From: Micrasema longulum
Taxonomy: Eukaryota > Arthropoda > Insecta > Trichoptera > Brachycentridae
Length of the DNA: 64,000 bases
Direction: 5' to 3'
NCBI GenBank assembly: GCA_022494885.1
Contig: JAGVSM010003557.1
Span: 1 to 64,000 of the forward strand
Shown: piece by piece, positions 22,295 through 33,799 of the stretch
How the letters are laid out: each line of letters begins with the position of its first letter
Numbering within the stretch: position 1 is the first letter of the stretch
Position numbers and translations under genes: made by a program
The notes under the pieces: model-generated
The model's input: the letters and a program-made list of their open reading frames with translations, nothing else
Databases searched by the model: none
What the model was told of the DNA's origin: nothing

Positions 22295-22985
22295 ATGTCA
22301 TTATAAAAATAAAATTATGTTTTTATTACGAAAGTGGTTAGTAGACAAAACGTTTCTACATTGATTTATTATTTATGTAAAACATTTTTCATCTCTCATT
22401 GAATACATTTTTGTTATTTTCTTAGGTTAACCTTTTTTTTTATTTCTTTCTTATTTTATTTACATTTTTTAGATCTTTATTTAAATAGGTACTTTTGATT
22501 TTCTTATTATTTTTATTTTTTCTGTAGATATGAATTGTAATTTTCGATTTACTTTGTTTTATTTTTTATCTTGTTTTGATTACATTCATGAGCACACACA
22601 ATTTAAATATGTGTTAATATATTTTTTTTCCTGTATTTGAAATATATTTAAGTAAATGGCTATGCTTTAATTTTAATCGGATTATTGTACTCTTTTTTTT
22701 TACTTTTTAAAAAAAAATAGAGTTTTTTCTTCTAAATAATATTTTTCAAAGCATCAAAGTCAAAATGATATATGTTCATTATTTTATTTAAAAAAAGTAT
22801 TATTTCTGTACTTTTTTATTTGATTATTAATTAAAACTAATGTCTGAGTACCCGATGACAAACTATTCTTTAGTTTACCGGGACAAAATATATTTAAATA
22901 CTTTGTCATCTTTATAATGTATTATTATTGTAATAATGTGTATATTTTATTGAATAAAAGACTTTATTGAAAAGACTATGAAAAA
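22295..22985 (+). mobile_element. LINE-like 3' UTR (copy 2)
   Basis: Counterpart of 20440-21190. It contains the stem-loop CCCGATGACAAACTA/TAGTTTACCGGG at 22851-22882 and ends near TTTTATTGAATAAAAG. Confidence 0.45.
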
Positions 22986-22999
22986 AAATAAAATATTTA

Positions 23000-24050
23000 T
23001 GACTTTTTTTATGCAATCTTCAAATGGACATTTTTACACTGGATTAGGAGAAGAAATGAGGGGAGGGTATCAGAAGCGAACCTAAAAATCACCGTTGAAG
23101 AAGTTATTAAGATATTTTAGAAAACCTTTGAAAAAAATTGTGAGATTTATAACTATGCTTCATCAACTCAATGGAGAATGCTATGTTGGCTGTGTCAAGT
23201 CTAATTAAAAGATTTTTCAAGATTTACAGACGGTTTTGTATCCATCTCACTTCACACTTCCCATTTTTAAAAGAACAACATGACAAAAAGATTTGACTTA
23301 TTAGCTCCTTATGTATCGATGTAGTATACAGTAATCACTGTTAAAATAAAATAGGATAATATTTATTAGTTAATTATATTTTGATAAAGAAACTCGTGTA
23401 GCTTTGAAACTGGTAGAAAAAAAAGTGGTTCGAAACAAAGTTTTTTATTACTAATTGATATTATAAGTTTTAATTATTATCATAATTAATGCGTAATACA
23501 GTTTTTTCAAATTTATGAAAATCATAGGTGTTAAATCATACATGTAAAAAAAAATAAGCATTTTCGCACATGTTTTTATTCCACTTTATTTGTTAAGTAC
23601 TTACTACCTACTTTATTTTTTCTACATTTATAAGAAAGCTGGCACCTCTTTTTTTCATTTGGTTATTAACAATGTAGCAAATGTATTCTCTTTTACTCGT
23701 TTTTGGCACTTTGCGGGTGACAAAAAAAACCTAAAATAATTGAAAATACAAATGAATGTTTGTTGTTTCAGGAGAACATTAATAACAAAAACATTGTGCT
23801 CCTGTAATCTTCATTGACTTTTATTTGTTTATAAAACTTTATATTAATTTGTGTGTCTGTCAGCCATACTCAATTAATTGATAAATTCAAGCAACAAAAT
23901 ATAATTATTGATTCGTCATGGATTGCCTTTACCATTTTCAAACACAAAAAAGTGTTACTTTTCTGAGAATTCTGAATCCAAAATTTTATCTAAGAAACAA
24001 TTAAATTTTTCATTTTTATTTTATGCGAATACTACACAACTTATCTTATT
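23000..24050. other. Gene-free AT-rich DNA
   Basis: TTTGAAACTGGTAGAAAAAA near 23404 weakly recalls repeat P. GGGTATCAGAAGCGAACCTA (23066) is similar to 24998-25017, so parts of it are repeated downstream. No gene recognised. Confidence 0.4.
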
Positions 24051-24054
24051 TTAT

Positions 24055-24118
24055 TTTTTGTACACCATTTTGTGAAAAGGACTCAAATTATATTGTTATG
24101 GCATTCGTTACAATCAAT
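24055..24118. repeat. Repeat Q, left part of interrupted copy
   Basis: It matches 19672-19735 and stops at GTTACAATCAAT, exactly where the LINE's AAT-repeat tail starts. Confidence 0.75.
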
Positions 24119-24739
24119 AATAATAATAATAATATTTGGCTGAATTATATAGCGCCATTTTTTTTAAAAATCACCTCAAGGGCGCTTTACAATTGTATAT
24201 CTAAACTTACATTCTAACTAAACTTAAGTGATACATTATATTTTCATATTTAAAATTGAGGGTATAATAGTTTAAAGAAGTGGGATTTTAGTTGGGATCT
24301 GAACTGACTGGGACTGTCGATGATTCGTAAGTTTGAAGGCAATTGGTTCCAGGCAGAGGGGCCAGCGGCGGCAAAAGCACGATCTCCAAATTTAGTGTTT
24401 GGGGAGCGCCGGATTTCAACAAGGTTTCCTCTTCCTGAATCAAATGCTGACCTAAGAGTAGATTTTCTTTGACATGTATTTTCCCTAATACAAAGGTCCG
24501 ATAGGTATGTTGGAGCCATTTCATGAAGGGATTTGAATACTGTCCAGCACAGCTTGTATTTTATTCTCTCTGGGCTTTTTAACAAGTGCAAATTTCCAAG
24601 ATGTTGTGAGATGTGAGAATATTTTTTTACTCCCGTAATAAGCCTTGCTGCTGCATTGAAAACAGATTGAAGTTTATTAGTTTGATATTTTGGGAGATTT
24701 GCGTATATTCCATTACAGTAATTTAAACGTAATCTAGAC
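24119..24739 (-). mobile_element. CR1-like LINE, C-terminus and 3' end (copy 1)
   Basis: The 113-codon minus-strand frame (24591 to 24250) reads RIKYKLCWTVFKSLHEMAPT, YLSDLC, KSTLRSAFDSGRGN and NTKFGDRAFAAAGPSAWNQL, then LRIIDSPSQFRSQLKSHFF-. The series LHxxAPxYLxDL, LRSA, TKxGDRAFxxAxPxxWNxLP, LR..S...F...LK is the diagnostic C-terminal tail of CR1/L2-type elements. The 3' end carries a short AAT/ATT microsatellite and no poly(A). Other copies: 32855-33200 (+) and 36515-36910 (-). Confidence 0.85.
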
Positions 24740-24965
24740 TATAGTGTAAGTTTCCGCAAACCAAGTTTTTTTAAAAATCCATTGAAAATAAACGTAAAAA
24801 TGGCTTTTTAAAAAAATATTATAGCGCCCATCTATGAATAATTAGTTTCATATTTTTGTTTACAATCACCTTAAAAGACAACGTAACAACGTAAGAAGGA
24901 AACTTTTGGCATTCTATCTACTTGTTCTACCTCTGTTTGATGTCGTTTTGGTAACAAAAATTATG
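24740..24965. repeat. Repeat Q, right part of interrupted copy
   Basis: It resumes homology to 19736 onward with TATAGTGTAAGTTTCCGCAA, CCATTGAAAATAAACGT and AATAATTAGTTTCATATTTT. Confidence 0.75.
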
Positions 24966-25844
24966 TACCAATATCAATTGGGATAATAATTTCATGAGGG
25001 TATAAGAAGCGAACTTAGAAATCTCCACCAAAAACGGAAAATTAGTTGTTGATGGCAAAATAAACAGATTTCAACTATAGTATGTAATTATGCTTTATAT
25101 TTTTTAATACTAATGTTTTATTACTTAAGTTTATTGTCAAAAATTAAAATTTAAAAAAAATAAACTACTTGACACCACAAACTTATTTAGCATTCTCCAC
25201 TGAGTTGGTGAAGAATGATCAGAAATCTCACAATTAAAAAAAAAAGTTATTTACAAATATCTCAGTAACTCCATCGATGGAGATGTCTAAGTTTGCATTT
25301 CATAACCTCACATATCTCCGGTAATCCAATGTCTACATCTATTGAATGGATCAGTTAAACAAGAATTCAAGGTGAGCCAATTTCGCTTGTGTTTTATTAA
25401 AGTTGCAATCTGCCGCGAAGAAACTTTTATAGGGGTATTGCTAAAGAACCTATCTAACTAGAATTGATTTACGATGTAGTAATGCACTGGAAAATAATCC
25501 CTACGATCATAAAAACATTTGGATAACTTATGCTGCGTTGTAAGATATAATATGTAGCTTATAACGTTTTATATAAATAATAATTATTAATTTAAACATT
25601 AATTTATTATTTCATGGATACAATGATCTTTAATTTTATTCAAATATATTCAAAATTAAATTATTTTTATCTCCCGAGCCTACCGAACTTATAAAAACAA
25701 CGAGTTTATTTTTTTATTGCTGGTATCTCTATGTAAGCCTTTATTTTTTTCTGTCTATGCTAGTTATCTGCGTTATACGAAAACGTTAGTTACAAGTTTA
25801 AAAACAGACTTTGTTTTTTTTTAAAGAAATATTTGCGTTCTTAT
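24966..25844. other. Gene-free DNA
   Basis: Shares short words with 23060-23200 (AGAAGCGAAC, a run about AAATCTC/ATC). No gene recognised. Confidence 0.4.
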
Positions 25845-26000
25845 GATTTACCTAAATATTTTATTTCCGGGGTCATTTTCAACGAGTTGTAAATAACTCA
25901 CTTTTAGAAAATGGAATTGAGTTGGGGTAAAGTGGGATTCGAACCACGGAACATTGGTCCGTGAGTCCGAGACACAGCCACAGGACCACAATCCGAGTTT
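25845..26000 (-). mobile_element. SINE S2 (copy 3)
   Basis: It contains CATTTTCAACGAGTTGTAAA, GTGGGATTCGAACCACGGAA and GGACCACAATCCGAG. The B box (GGTTCGAATCCC on the minus strand) is perfect. One or two bases are missing from the A-box region (CTGTGGCTGTGTC). Confidence 0.85.
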
Positions 26001-26299
26001 TTTTGTCTAGGTTGATTGTTTTGGAGAAAATTACTGTCGTCCTTAAGGCTGTAGTCTCACCAAAGGAAAGAAAATCATACTATTTAACCATTTTGAGATG
26101 CTATTTTTTTTAGGCGCAATCATATTTTTTTAAACAAGCATTAGATGAAAAAAATTAAAAAGTATTACTGTTAAAAAATGTACTTAAAATTGTATGTAAC
26201 TAAAATATAATTACATGTCAACCAGAAAATTATACCTCTTAAAATATTAATCAAACATAGGGACATTGATTCTCATATAAATACTTAGTCGTTATTTAA

Positions 26300-26870
26300 A
26301 TTTATTTCAACAGAGAGGGAAAACATTTTTGAGAAGGGAATATGGGAGTCTAGGCATTTACAGGGCTTATGACCTGTCATTGGCTGGTTTAAGTGGCCAC
26401 TTTACACACTATGTAACATTCAGCAATCTGCCCATGTTTGAACATCCACATTTCCTCAACTCTTCTATCTGTTGACTTTTGTAAATTTAAAGAGCTGAAA
26501 CCTTTATCACGTGGGTGAGTTTTAGCCGGCTGAACCAAATCACCTACTAGGCAACGCCTGAAAACTATTTTTCAATTTTTATACTTCTTCTTTTACCAGG
26601 TAGTAGTTAAACAATGTTTGAGTATGTCCAAATGCTTGCAGACTGGCTCGATTTCCTCCCTAGAGAGTTGTTTCGTATTTTAATTTATTTTAACAGAGAG
26701 GGAAAACATTTTTGAGAAGGGAGTATGGAAGTTGAGGCATTTACAGGGCTTATGACCTGTCCATTGGCTGGTTTTCCCTCTCTGTTGAAATAAATTTAAA
26801 TGTGAACAACTCCCTAGGGAGGAAATCCAGCCAGTCTGCAAGCATTTGGACATACTCAAACTTTATCTTT
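26300..26870. repeat. Foldback repeat family T (copy 1): tandem unit plus inverted arms
   Basis: A unit of about 380 bases (CAGAGAGGGAAAACATTTTT, GGCATTTACAGGGCTTATGA, AGGCAACGCCTGAAAA) starts near 26310 and begins again near 26690. The second unit breaks off after about 80 bases into the inverse of its own left flank. The arms are 26616-26707 and 26772-26861, about 90 bases each with only some ten mismatches and a 64-base spacer. No coding. Other T copies are at 36280, 37425, 40310/41161 and 55375. Confidence 0.8.
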
Positions 26871-26999
26871 AAGTCAAATTCGTTCAAATGATTCGAAATA
26901 ATAAGTTGAACCAAAAAATTGTGTCCAAATTTTTTTATATTTTTTATTTTGAAATGAAATATAAGCAATCGAAGATATAAATTTTGTGGTTTTTATAAT

Positions 27000-27540
27000 T
27001 CTATGCGAAATAATGCCTTAAATAATTGTTTTAAAACCAGAACACCGTTAACATTTTATTATTTTATGACTATCTTGATGGAATCACGTTTTTTCAAATT
27101 GGACGTTTTTAATATCCCTGTGTGAATTAAAAAAAAAACAAAGAAAGGACGACGGACAGGATATGGACGGGGGCGAGGAAGGCGGTACAACAGGTAAAAT
27201 GAGATAAAACAGGATCTCGCAGGACTGGTGTGTGCAAATTATCTAATTAATTGTATCCTAAGATATGGCTGACAGTATTATCCAAACATACAAGGAAGAA
27301 CTGGCTTGAATATAAAATTCTCACTCATCGTCATCATCATTTCTCTTGTCCTCTATTCAAATCTAGATGCAAATGGCACTGCATTCGTACTCGCTAAATT
27401 ATTGCAGCGTTCATTGATAATCATAAGTATTCAAGGAACAGTAATTATAACTATTTTGTTAATTACGTTATAAATATTACTATTGAAATACAAAATTCAA
27501 TGGGTACATAATTTTAAATGCTGACAATACCGTATTCATT
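27000..27540. other. Gene-free DNA with a SINE scrap
   Basis: GATGCAAATGGCACTGCATT with GCAGCG (27366-27402) is a diverged scrap of the S1 3' region. A purine-rich stretch lies at 27140-27200. No gene. Confidence 0.35.
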
Positions 27541-27559
27541 ATAAGGGAATTTTTATGGG

Positions 27560-28340
27560 ACGAAGTAAACTTGAAATCAAATATAGATATTACCAATTTA
27601 TAAGAATGGTTTGATGACAATGTTTTGTCTACTGTCTTTTGAATACTGAAAAAACATATTACATCACTTTTACATTGAAAGAATAAGTTACACCTCCTAT
27701 TAGTATTTGTATCCTCACTAAAAAATGCAATGAAGAATATTATCAGTTTCATAATGATAATTGCCTTCAAATCACTGAAAAAAAAATTATTTAAGGCATT
27801 ATAATTGATAAAAATATAGAATGGAAGGAGCAAATAAATAATACTGTAAATAGGATTAGTAAACTAATATATGTATTTATTAGATTAAGAAATATATTGA
27901 CTAAAGAAAAATTAAAATCAGTTTACTTTGCATTAGCCCAATCTATATTACAGTACGAAATAATCGGATAGGGAGGTGCTTTTAAAACAAATATTTTACC
28001 GATCGAAAAAATACAAAAATCAACTATAAAAGTAGTCAACTTTTCCCACTTTTCAATCATTTTAAAAATTTAGAGTTTTTGATATAAAATCGTTATATAA
28101 AAATAATTATTTGCTTTAAATCTATAAAGACAAAATAAATGGTAGTTTTTCTACGTCACAAAACAGTGAAGTAAGTAAGTTCGCCACCTAGATCAAATTA
28201 TGACATCTTAATTCCAAAATTGTTTTTTTTATTTTTTTTACGTAATGGGAATCGTTAATGTAATATATGTTTTGAAAATATAACAATTGTATATCGTAGT
28301 AATATTATGTAATTATATTTTTATATCTAAATAAATAAAA
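27560..28340 (+). mobile_element. LINE family J, RT C-terminal region and 3' UTR
   Basis: Coding around 27800-28060 reads IDKNIEWKEQINNTVNRISK, LIYVFIRLRNILTKEKLKSV, YFALAQSILQYEIIG-stop and GGAFKTNILPIEKIQKSTIK. This is the DKxxxWxxHI...L.xVYFALxQSIxxYGIIxWG thumb region of Jockey-type LINEs. The 3' UTR (ACGTAATGGGAATCGTTAAT) is shared with 53620-53700 and ends in (TAAA)n near 28340. Frameshifted upstream of 27780. Related C-termini are at 39305 and 49800. Confidence 0.75.
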
Positions 28341-28494
28341 AAATCTACTACTTTTATGTTGCAATTTTTTTAACAGGGTAATTCCAAGGTAACTCACGTT
28401 ACATCTTACTCCACAGTTGAGTCTTTTTTAATGTGTTTCATCTATATAATGTAAAAAGTATTTATTCTGTACATGACTACATTGAACATCAATT

Positions 28495-28911
28495 GAACGT
28501 AGATATGCAGAAGGCAGCCAGTCCACAATTTTGAAAAAATGAGATATTGATTTTATCGGGTGCAGTAAGGTCAATTCTATGTTCTGCTAAAAACAGCTAA
28601 ACCGTTTTTATACAAAAAACTGTAATAATCACCTTTTCAAAATGGTGTCTCGGCATTTCTCAATTTGCAAAAAAGACCCACTAAACTAGACAAATCTTAC
28701 GGTACTTTAAAAATTAATAAAACTGGTCAAATACATAATTGTATTCTTGGTTGTTATATAAAGAAAACTAATGTATTTATCGTTTATTATTTTTTAAAGT
28801 CAAACACATTCCAACTACAACAGTAGATTCAATTATTCACCCTTTTCACAAAAGTGCTATTATCTCAGTTTCACTTTTTTATGACTGGCTACTTTCTGCA
28901 TAACTACGTTC
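28495..28911 (+). mobile_element. TIR element M (copy 1)
   Basis: The left end is GAACGTAGATATGCAGAAGG with CAGCCAGTC following. The right end on the minus strand is GAACGTAGTTATGCAGAAAG with TAGCCAGTC following. It is flanked on both sides by AATT (28491-28494, 28912-28915), a 4-bp target duplication. Length 417. The interior shares a degraded reading frame (RFYTKNCNNHLFK) with the second copy at 40736-41160. No transposase can be recognised, so it is non-autonomous. Superfamily not assigned; the duplication is not the TTAA of piggyBac. Confidence 0.85.
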
Positions 28912-29384
28912 AATTGAGGAAACATTTTCAGAAAAAAAAATTCAACTAAGGTAAACAAATATTTTTAATATTTATTTCAATTTAGTGACGTTTTTTAGTT
29001 TTTTACACATTATATTGTGTGACATGAAGTTTTATGCACAGGTGTATAATACCAAAACTTTGTTTAAAACATATTTTAAGAAAAAAAATGAAAATTACAA
29101 AAACTTCAAGGGATTCTTTTTATTTCAGTAGCAATAAAAAAATCTGTCAAATCAGAAAAATAATTTTAAAAAATAAAAAAAGTATCTCACGTTACATGGA
29201 TTTGGTAACTCACATTACGTTATTTAACCAGTCACATTTTTTAACGAAATGCGTATTGATGCTTTTGAATAGTTACATAATTAACGTTACGGTTGATTAA
29301 AATTTTTATTTACGGCGTAGATTTACTCATCTGAGTCTTTACTTATTAAAGGAATATCTTTATCAGAGTTTAAGTCCATCAACT

Positions 29385-29535
29385 ACTTGAAGATGGACAT
29401 GCCAAATGAATGAATGAATGAATGTAGAGGAAGCGAGGTCTGTATGCAAAGATAAAGAGTAATATGGCGTTCTATTCTCTCCGCCTACCCCTACGAGAAA
29501 ACAGCGTGATGGTTTGTTTGTTTGTTTATCAGAGT
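29385..29535 (+). mobile_element. LINE family H 3' terminus with GTTT tail
   Basis: It contains GATGGACATGCCAAATGAAT and a short AATG run, then GGCGTTCTATTCTCTCCGCC and GCGTGATGGTTTGTTTGTTT. The same ending (GATGGTT plus short tandem units) is found on the minus strand at 37065 and 41735. The coding part is almost gone. Confidence 0.7.
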
Positions 29536-29674
29536 CTTTAGATGAAAAACCGTCAACTCAATAATATAATCGTTTTGTTTAATTCCTGATTAAATAATCA
29601 TAGTAAATATTTTTTTTTTTCATCACAGCAGGCCAGGAGGCTGAATTACTGATAAATCATATTTTATTTTTATG

Positions 29675-29740
29675 CTCTCTCCGGGAATCGAACCTGGAAC
29701 CTTCCGTCCATGATTCAATTCCTAACCACCAAGCTAAAAA
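29675..29740 (-). mobile_element. tRNA-like SINE head fragment
   Basis: TCCGGGAATCGAACCTGGAA followed by CCTAACCACCAAGCTA reads on the minus strand as A box ... GGTTCGATTCCC B box. The body does not match S1-S3. A solitary tRNA gene is unlikely because the 5' acceptor half is absent. Confidence 0.5.
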
Positions 29741-30029
29741 AAGCTTTTTATGACCTTTCGGTGTGCATAAAGTTTAATAACAAAATGTTTTTTTTTTAAA
29801 TTCATGTCGCATTTAATTTATTTATTTTATTGATTAATCAAACAGTATTTATAAAAATATTGTCAATTTATTTGTATATTAGTGTAGGACGCTCATGAAA
29901 AATTTCATGGAAACACCCAATATTTTATTGGCTCGACGCCATAGGCGTGTCATAAAAGTGATTGTACGCAATATTTAAACTAATACGAATTCTTTTTTAA
30001 GTCAATCAATTACACTTGTTACGTTTTCT

Positions 30030-31110
30030 ATGAGGGGTAGAGGGTGGAGAACAAACAATTGGCTTATGTACAAGTCACTGCACAACTGTGCTCCGGAATA
30101 TCTCAAACAAGTATGTATTCCAGATGAACTTGCTTACATATGTCTTACGCCTAGATAAGTTACATGTACGACTGTGGACAAATTCATTATACCTGTTTGC
30201 AACCAGCGCACTAATTTGGTAAACGTGTATTTGCGTCTGCAAGCCTTATCGTCTACAATAATTTTTCAGAAACTGAGAGTGAAGTGATGTTTGTTGTGTT
30301 GATGACAAAATCGATTTGTTTTACTAAAAAGATTTACTTAAATCACTCTCATTAAACAAATAAATAATACCTAAATATATTGAGTTTTCTTTAGATATTT
30401 CTTTTTGAAACTCCATACTTAATAAATTTGATCCAATTAACTTCAACTGAAAATTAATTGATTTAAGCCTTAAACTAAATCAACTTTTCACCAGTCCTTA
30501 AGATGCCTATATAGGAGAAAGCGCTCGTTGGTCAAATTAAATAAAGTTAAACTAAACCAAGGTGTTTTAATTGATAATTTTGTGAAAATGATTTCATAAA
30601 TTTAAGTCAAATTAAAACCAATATTCATTAAATCAATTTAAAAGGCGCCCTTGAGGTATTACCTGTATATTACAAAGATAGTACTTTATAAGTCTTAGTT
30701 ATTTATAACAATAATAATCATCTGAAAATGTCTTTCAGTTACAAAGGTATATTCTGAATCCATGTTTTTAAAAAACTTAAACCCCCTTTGTTCTCTAAAT
30801 CATTTGAATAAATCCGTTGCATGTGACAAAAAAATAAATAGTTTTAATTAAATTACAACTTTAAAAGCCTTCATTAAATTTATTTAACAAAATAATCACT
30901 TTGTAAAGCGCCCTTGAGCCCTTGAAAAACTTAAAACACACTTGTTCTCTAAATCATTTTAATAAATCCGTGGCATGTGACAAAAAAATAAATTGTTTTA
31001 ATTAAATTACAAATTTAAAAGCTTAAATTAAATTTATTTAAAAATAAAATCACCATGTAAAGCGCCCTTGAGGTATTACGAAATGGCACTATATAAGTTA
31101 GCCATATAAT
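30030..31110 (+). mobile_element. LINE family F with duplicated 3' UTR (copy 2)
   Basis: Coding near 30060-30130 reads LMYKSLHNCAPEYLKQVCIP DEL, matching the minus-strand copy at 5846-6480. The 3' UTR (AAATCATTTGAATAAATCCG, TTGCATGTGACAAAAAAATA, AAGCGCCCTTGA) is present twice in tandem at about 30773-30925 and 30926-31078, a 153-base period. The last unit ends in GAGGTATTACGAAATGGCAC, the normal family end. Confidence 0.75.
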
Positions 31111-31119
31111 AATAATACT

Positions 31120-32070
31120 AACAGTTAAAAACATAAAACTTCATTTTAACAAAATTTTGATTTATCATTTGCTTCACGCGCTGTCAATTAAAACCAAATG
31201 ATATCACCTACTCTTGTTATTTTTAATGGTAAATCGGTACTTAAATCAATAAGGATTAATTTAATAACCCTGAAGTAGTCATTAACAGCGATTTCAGACC
31301 CTGTCGAACAAAAGCGTAAAATATGGTTGAACTATAAACTATAAATAATAATAGTGAAAAGGCAAACACTACCCAACTACTTGTAAGCGTTCGTTACCCT
31401 GACGTTGGTTTGTTTTTATTTCGTTTTGTGACTGTGGGGTTTGAAAAACCCGAGATAAAAAATATTTTTTTTAACAAGTATTATTTTATATGTTTTACAT
31501 TTTTTTTATTTATTGAAGTAACTTATCTTTTGTCTTGCTTAATATGTACAAGGCTCATTTTTGGGGGAGTAGACGAGGTGTGCAGATATACACTTCTTCC
31601 CGGGGGAGTAAAAGTAGACTGTATTGTTGAAGGGAAGGTTGCCCAACTCCACTAAGCTGATGTTTTGTTGAGGCGTGACGTGGTGTTTGAACCTTCTGGT
31701 GAAGCTGGCGTACACAGCTCGGTTTTAGAAGTTTTCTAAGAGCAGAAACTTACACGCGTGATTATTGTTGCGTGGAGCTGCGCTAGGAAAAATGGAAAGT
31801 GAGACATATAAGGATAAGTGGAGATTTATTTGGAGCACCGTAGGTATATAGAGTTGTTCGGAACATGGAATTTACTGCAAAAAATATGCTTCTTTACCTG
31901 TTCTATCCTTTTTTGTAGGGATTTGAACCCCCACTAAAATAGAAAATTTAAAATTCAATCATATTTTCCATACAAAAATATGGATATTTGTGTAAAAATT
32001 TGAAGAATTTTGGTAGATAACCTGTAATTAAACATGTTTAAAAACTATCTACTTTTAATATCTAGTTTTA
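31120..32070. other. Gene-free, mixed composition
   Basis: 31550-31800 is more balanced in base composition than the flanks, with GGGGGAGTA repeated at 31563 and 31602. The frame at 31410-31655 has no recognisable motif. No splice-bounded exon could be supported. Confidence 0.35.
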
Positions 32071-32074
32071 ATTC

Positions 32075-32185
32075 AAGGAAGATTTTTTTCTCAATCAGTC
32101 TGGGTGTTGTGATGCGTTTTTCAGAACCTTCTTTCATATCCTCTCTTTCTCACCTGCTGGCAAGCCTCTAAATAGAGGTATAAAA
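32075..32185 (+). mobile_element. SINE S3 body fragment (copy 2)
   Basis: TCTCAATCAGTCTGGGTGTT, TTTTTCAGAACC and GCAAGCCTCTAAATAGAGGT match the S3 body at 12400-12490. The head is missing. Confidence 0.65.
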
Positions 32186-32222
32186 AAAATCCTATAAAAA
32201 TACTATAATAACATTACATCAA

Positions 32223-32441
32223 ATGTTTAAGGTGTTATATTGGGGCAACATATCAAACCAGGAACCCTCGAGCAATGGTTCGACATTATTAAGGTACAAT
32301 ACTCTTCAAGAGTATTTGCCATATAAACAAAGTTTTACTGATATAATATTTCAATTTCATAAAGACCATTCAATTTTATTTTATAGGCGGTTAAATAATT
32401 TTAACTTCCCATCGATAGTCGGCTGTAAGCTTGTTAAATAA
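32223..32441 (+). other. Unrecognised 72-codon frame
   Basis: The frame includes LRYNTLQEYLPYKQSFTD and FNFPSIVGCKLVK. It could be a LINE fragment, but no motif is clear enough to say so. Nothing supports a host gene. Confidence 0.2.
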
Positions 32442-32609
32442 CTTCTATACATTTGCTTGATAAAGAGAACACCATGGAAAATTCATACAAAAACGAACTA
32501 ATGACTGATATCCAAATACATTTTGTTCTACATAGACAGTGTTCAGCATTTTGTCACGTTCTTTTGTTTATTTTGTAAATTATTATTTATTTATTAAAAT
32601 ATTAACAAA

Positions 32610-32795
32610 CCAACTATCATGCCGCTTTCCCCTGGTAAAAACAGATATGTATTTGCGTACAAACAATATATTTTTGCGTACTTACCTTGCTTTCTTTGCA
32701 TTCAAACACTTTATGCACACACACCGATTATTCCTACTTTTGACATGTTTAAGTACTAATTTGTCCAACATTTTTTTCAAACGCGAGATTTAAAT
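32610..32795 (-). mobile_element. LINE family H 3' fragment (copy)
   Basis: CCAACTATCATGCCGCTTTC, CTTTATGCACACACACCGAT and TATTCCTACTTTTGACATG match the 41745-41890 block of family H in the same orientation. Confidence 0.65.
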
Positions 32796-32854
32796 AAAGT
32801 ATGAGGCTTAGAATTCAATTTTTTGTTTATTTGATACTCTTTTCGGATTGAAAA

Positions 32855-33240
32855 TTGCCACTAAAAAGAATATTGCCAGAAAAACTTCTAACGGACCAAA
32901 AAATAATATTGCTTGGGTCATTTTCAAATTATTTCAAATGCCCCGCTAGTAAGGAAGACATAATATTGTCAATGTGGCGCTCCTCAAACACTAGATTCTG
33001 CGATCGTGCTTTTGCCGTTGCCGGCTCGTTTGCCTGGAACCAATTGCCTTCAAACTTACGAATCATCGACAGTCCCAGTCAGGTCAGACTCCAACTGAAA
33101 TTTCAATTCTTCTGTTTATCGTCCCCTCAATTTTAAATCAAAATGTAATATGTAACTTTTGATAAGTTAGATTGTAAGTTTACGTATACAATTGTACCCT
33201 TGAGAAGATTTTTCACCAAAATGATGCTACATTTATTAAT
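32855..33240 (+). mobile_element. CR1-like LINE (copy 2)
   Basis: The frame reads MWRSSNTRFCDRAFAVAGSF, AWNQLPSNLRIIDSPSQVRL and QLKFQFFCLSSPQF-stop. It is nearly collinear with the 24119-24739 copy (AFAAAGPSAWNQLPSNLRII). The first part (LPEKLLTDQ-) is scrambled. Confidence 0.8.
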
Positions 33241-33255
33241 TAATTTAACTTTTAG

Positions 33256-33640
33256 TAAATAATGTTATTTTTACATTGGCGGGCTCATTGCTAAATAGCA
33301 ATACCTTCCAACCAATCAATAAAATAAAAGTTTAATTTTTATAATTCAAGTAACAAAACATATTCAATAGAAAATAAAGATTAAAAAGCTAAAGATATAT
33401 TAAAATAAAAATAAACGTATTTGTTTATAAAAATTATTTAAATCAATACTAATTATCAATGGGAAAAAGGAAAAACGAGAAAAGAGGACATGAAGAGAAA
33501 TTAAGGAAGAGAAAGGAGATGTTTCTTCAGACGTGATTTACTAACAGAGATACTGTAGTAACATCTTTGATGGTGGATGGGAGATGATTTCACAGTCAAG
33601 CCGCATGGACACTATATGAGTAAGAGAAGAAAGAGGAATT
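33256..33640 (-). mobile_element. LINE family C 3' end (copy 2)
   Basis: TACCTTCCAACCAATCAATA, GAAATTAAGGAAGAGAAAGG and GTCAAGCCGCATGGACACTA are the minus-strand counterparts of 3690-4020. The coding tail HAARL and LPSTIKDVTT is still readable. It lies tail-to-tail with the CR1-like LINE to its left. Confidence 0.75.
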
Positions 33641-33799
33641 GTGGATGAGTATTATGCATTGAGAATTAGAACAGACAAATAATATTAATATATATATAAA
33701 TCATAATCACCAAATATATAAATCAGCCAAATAAAATGATTATTATTATCACGCAATCACTGTCCTTGGTTGAAAAAAAAATCGAACATGTACTCATCT

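Noticed and set aside
31410..31655. 81-codon frame including a balanced-composition 3' half
   Set aside because: No motif or splice signals strong enough; the 5' half is low-complexity Phe/Leu.
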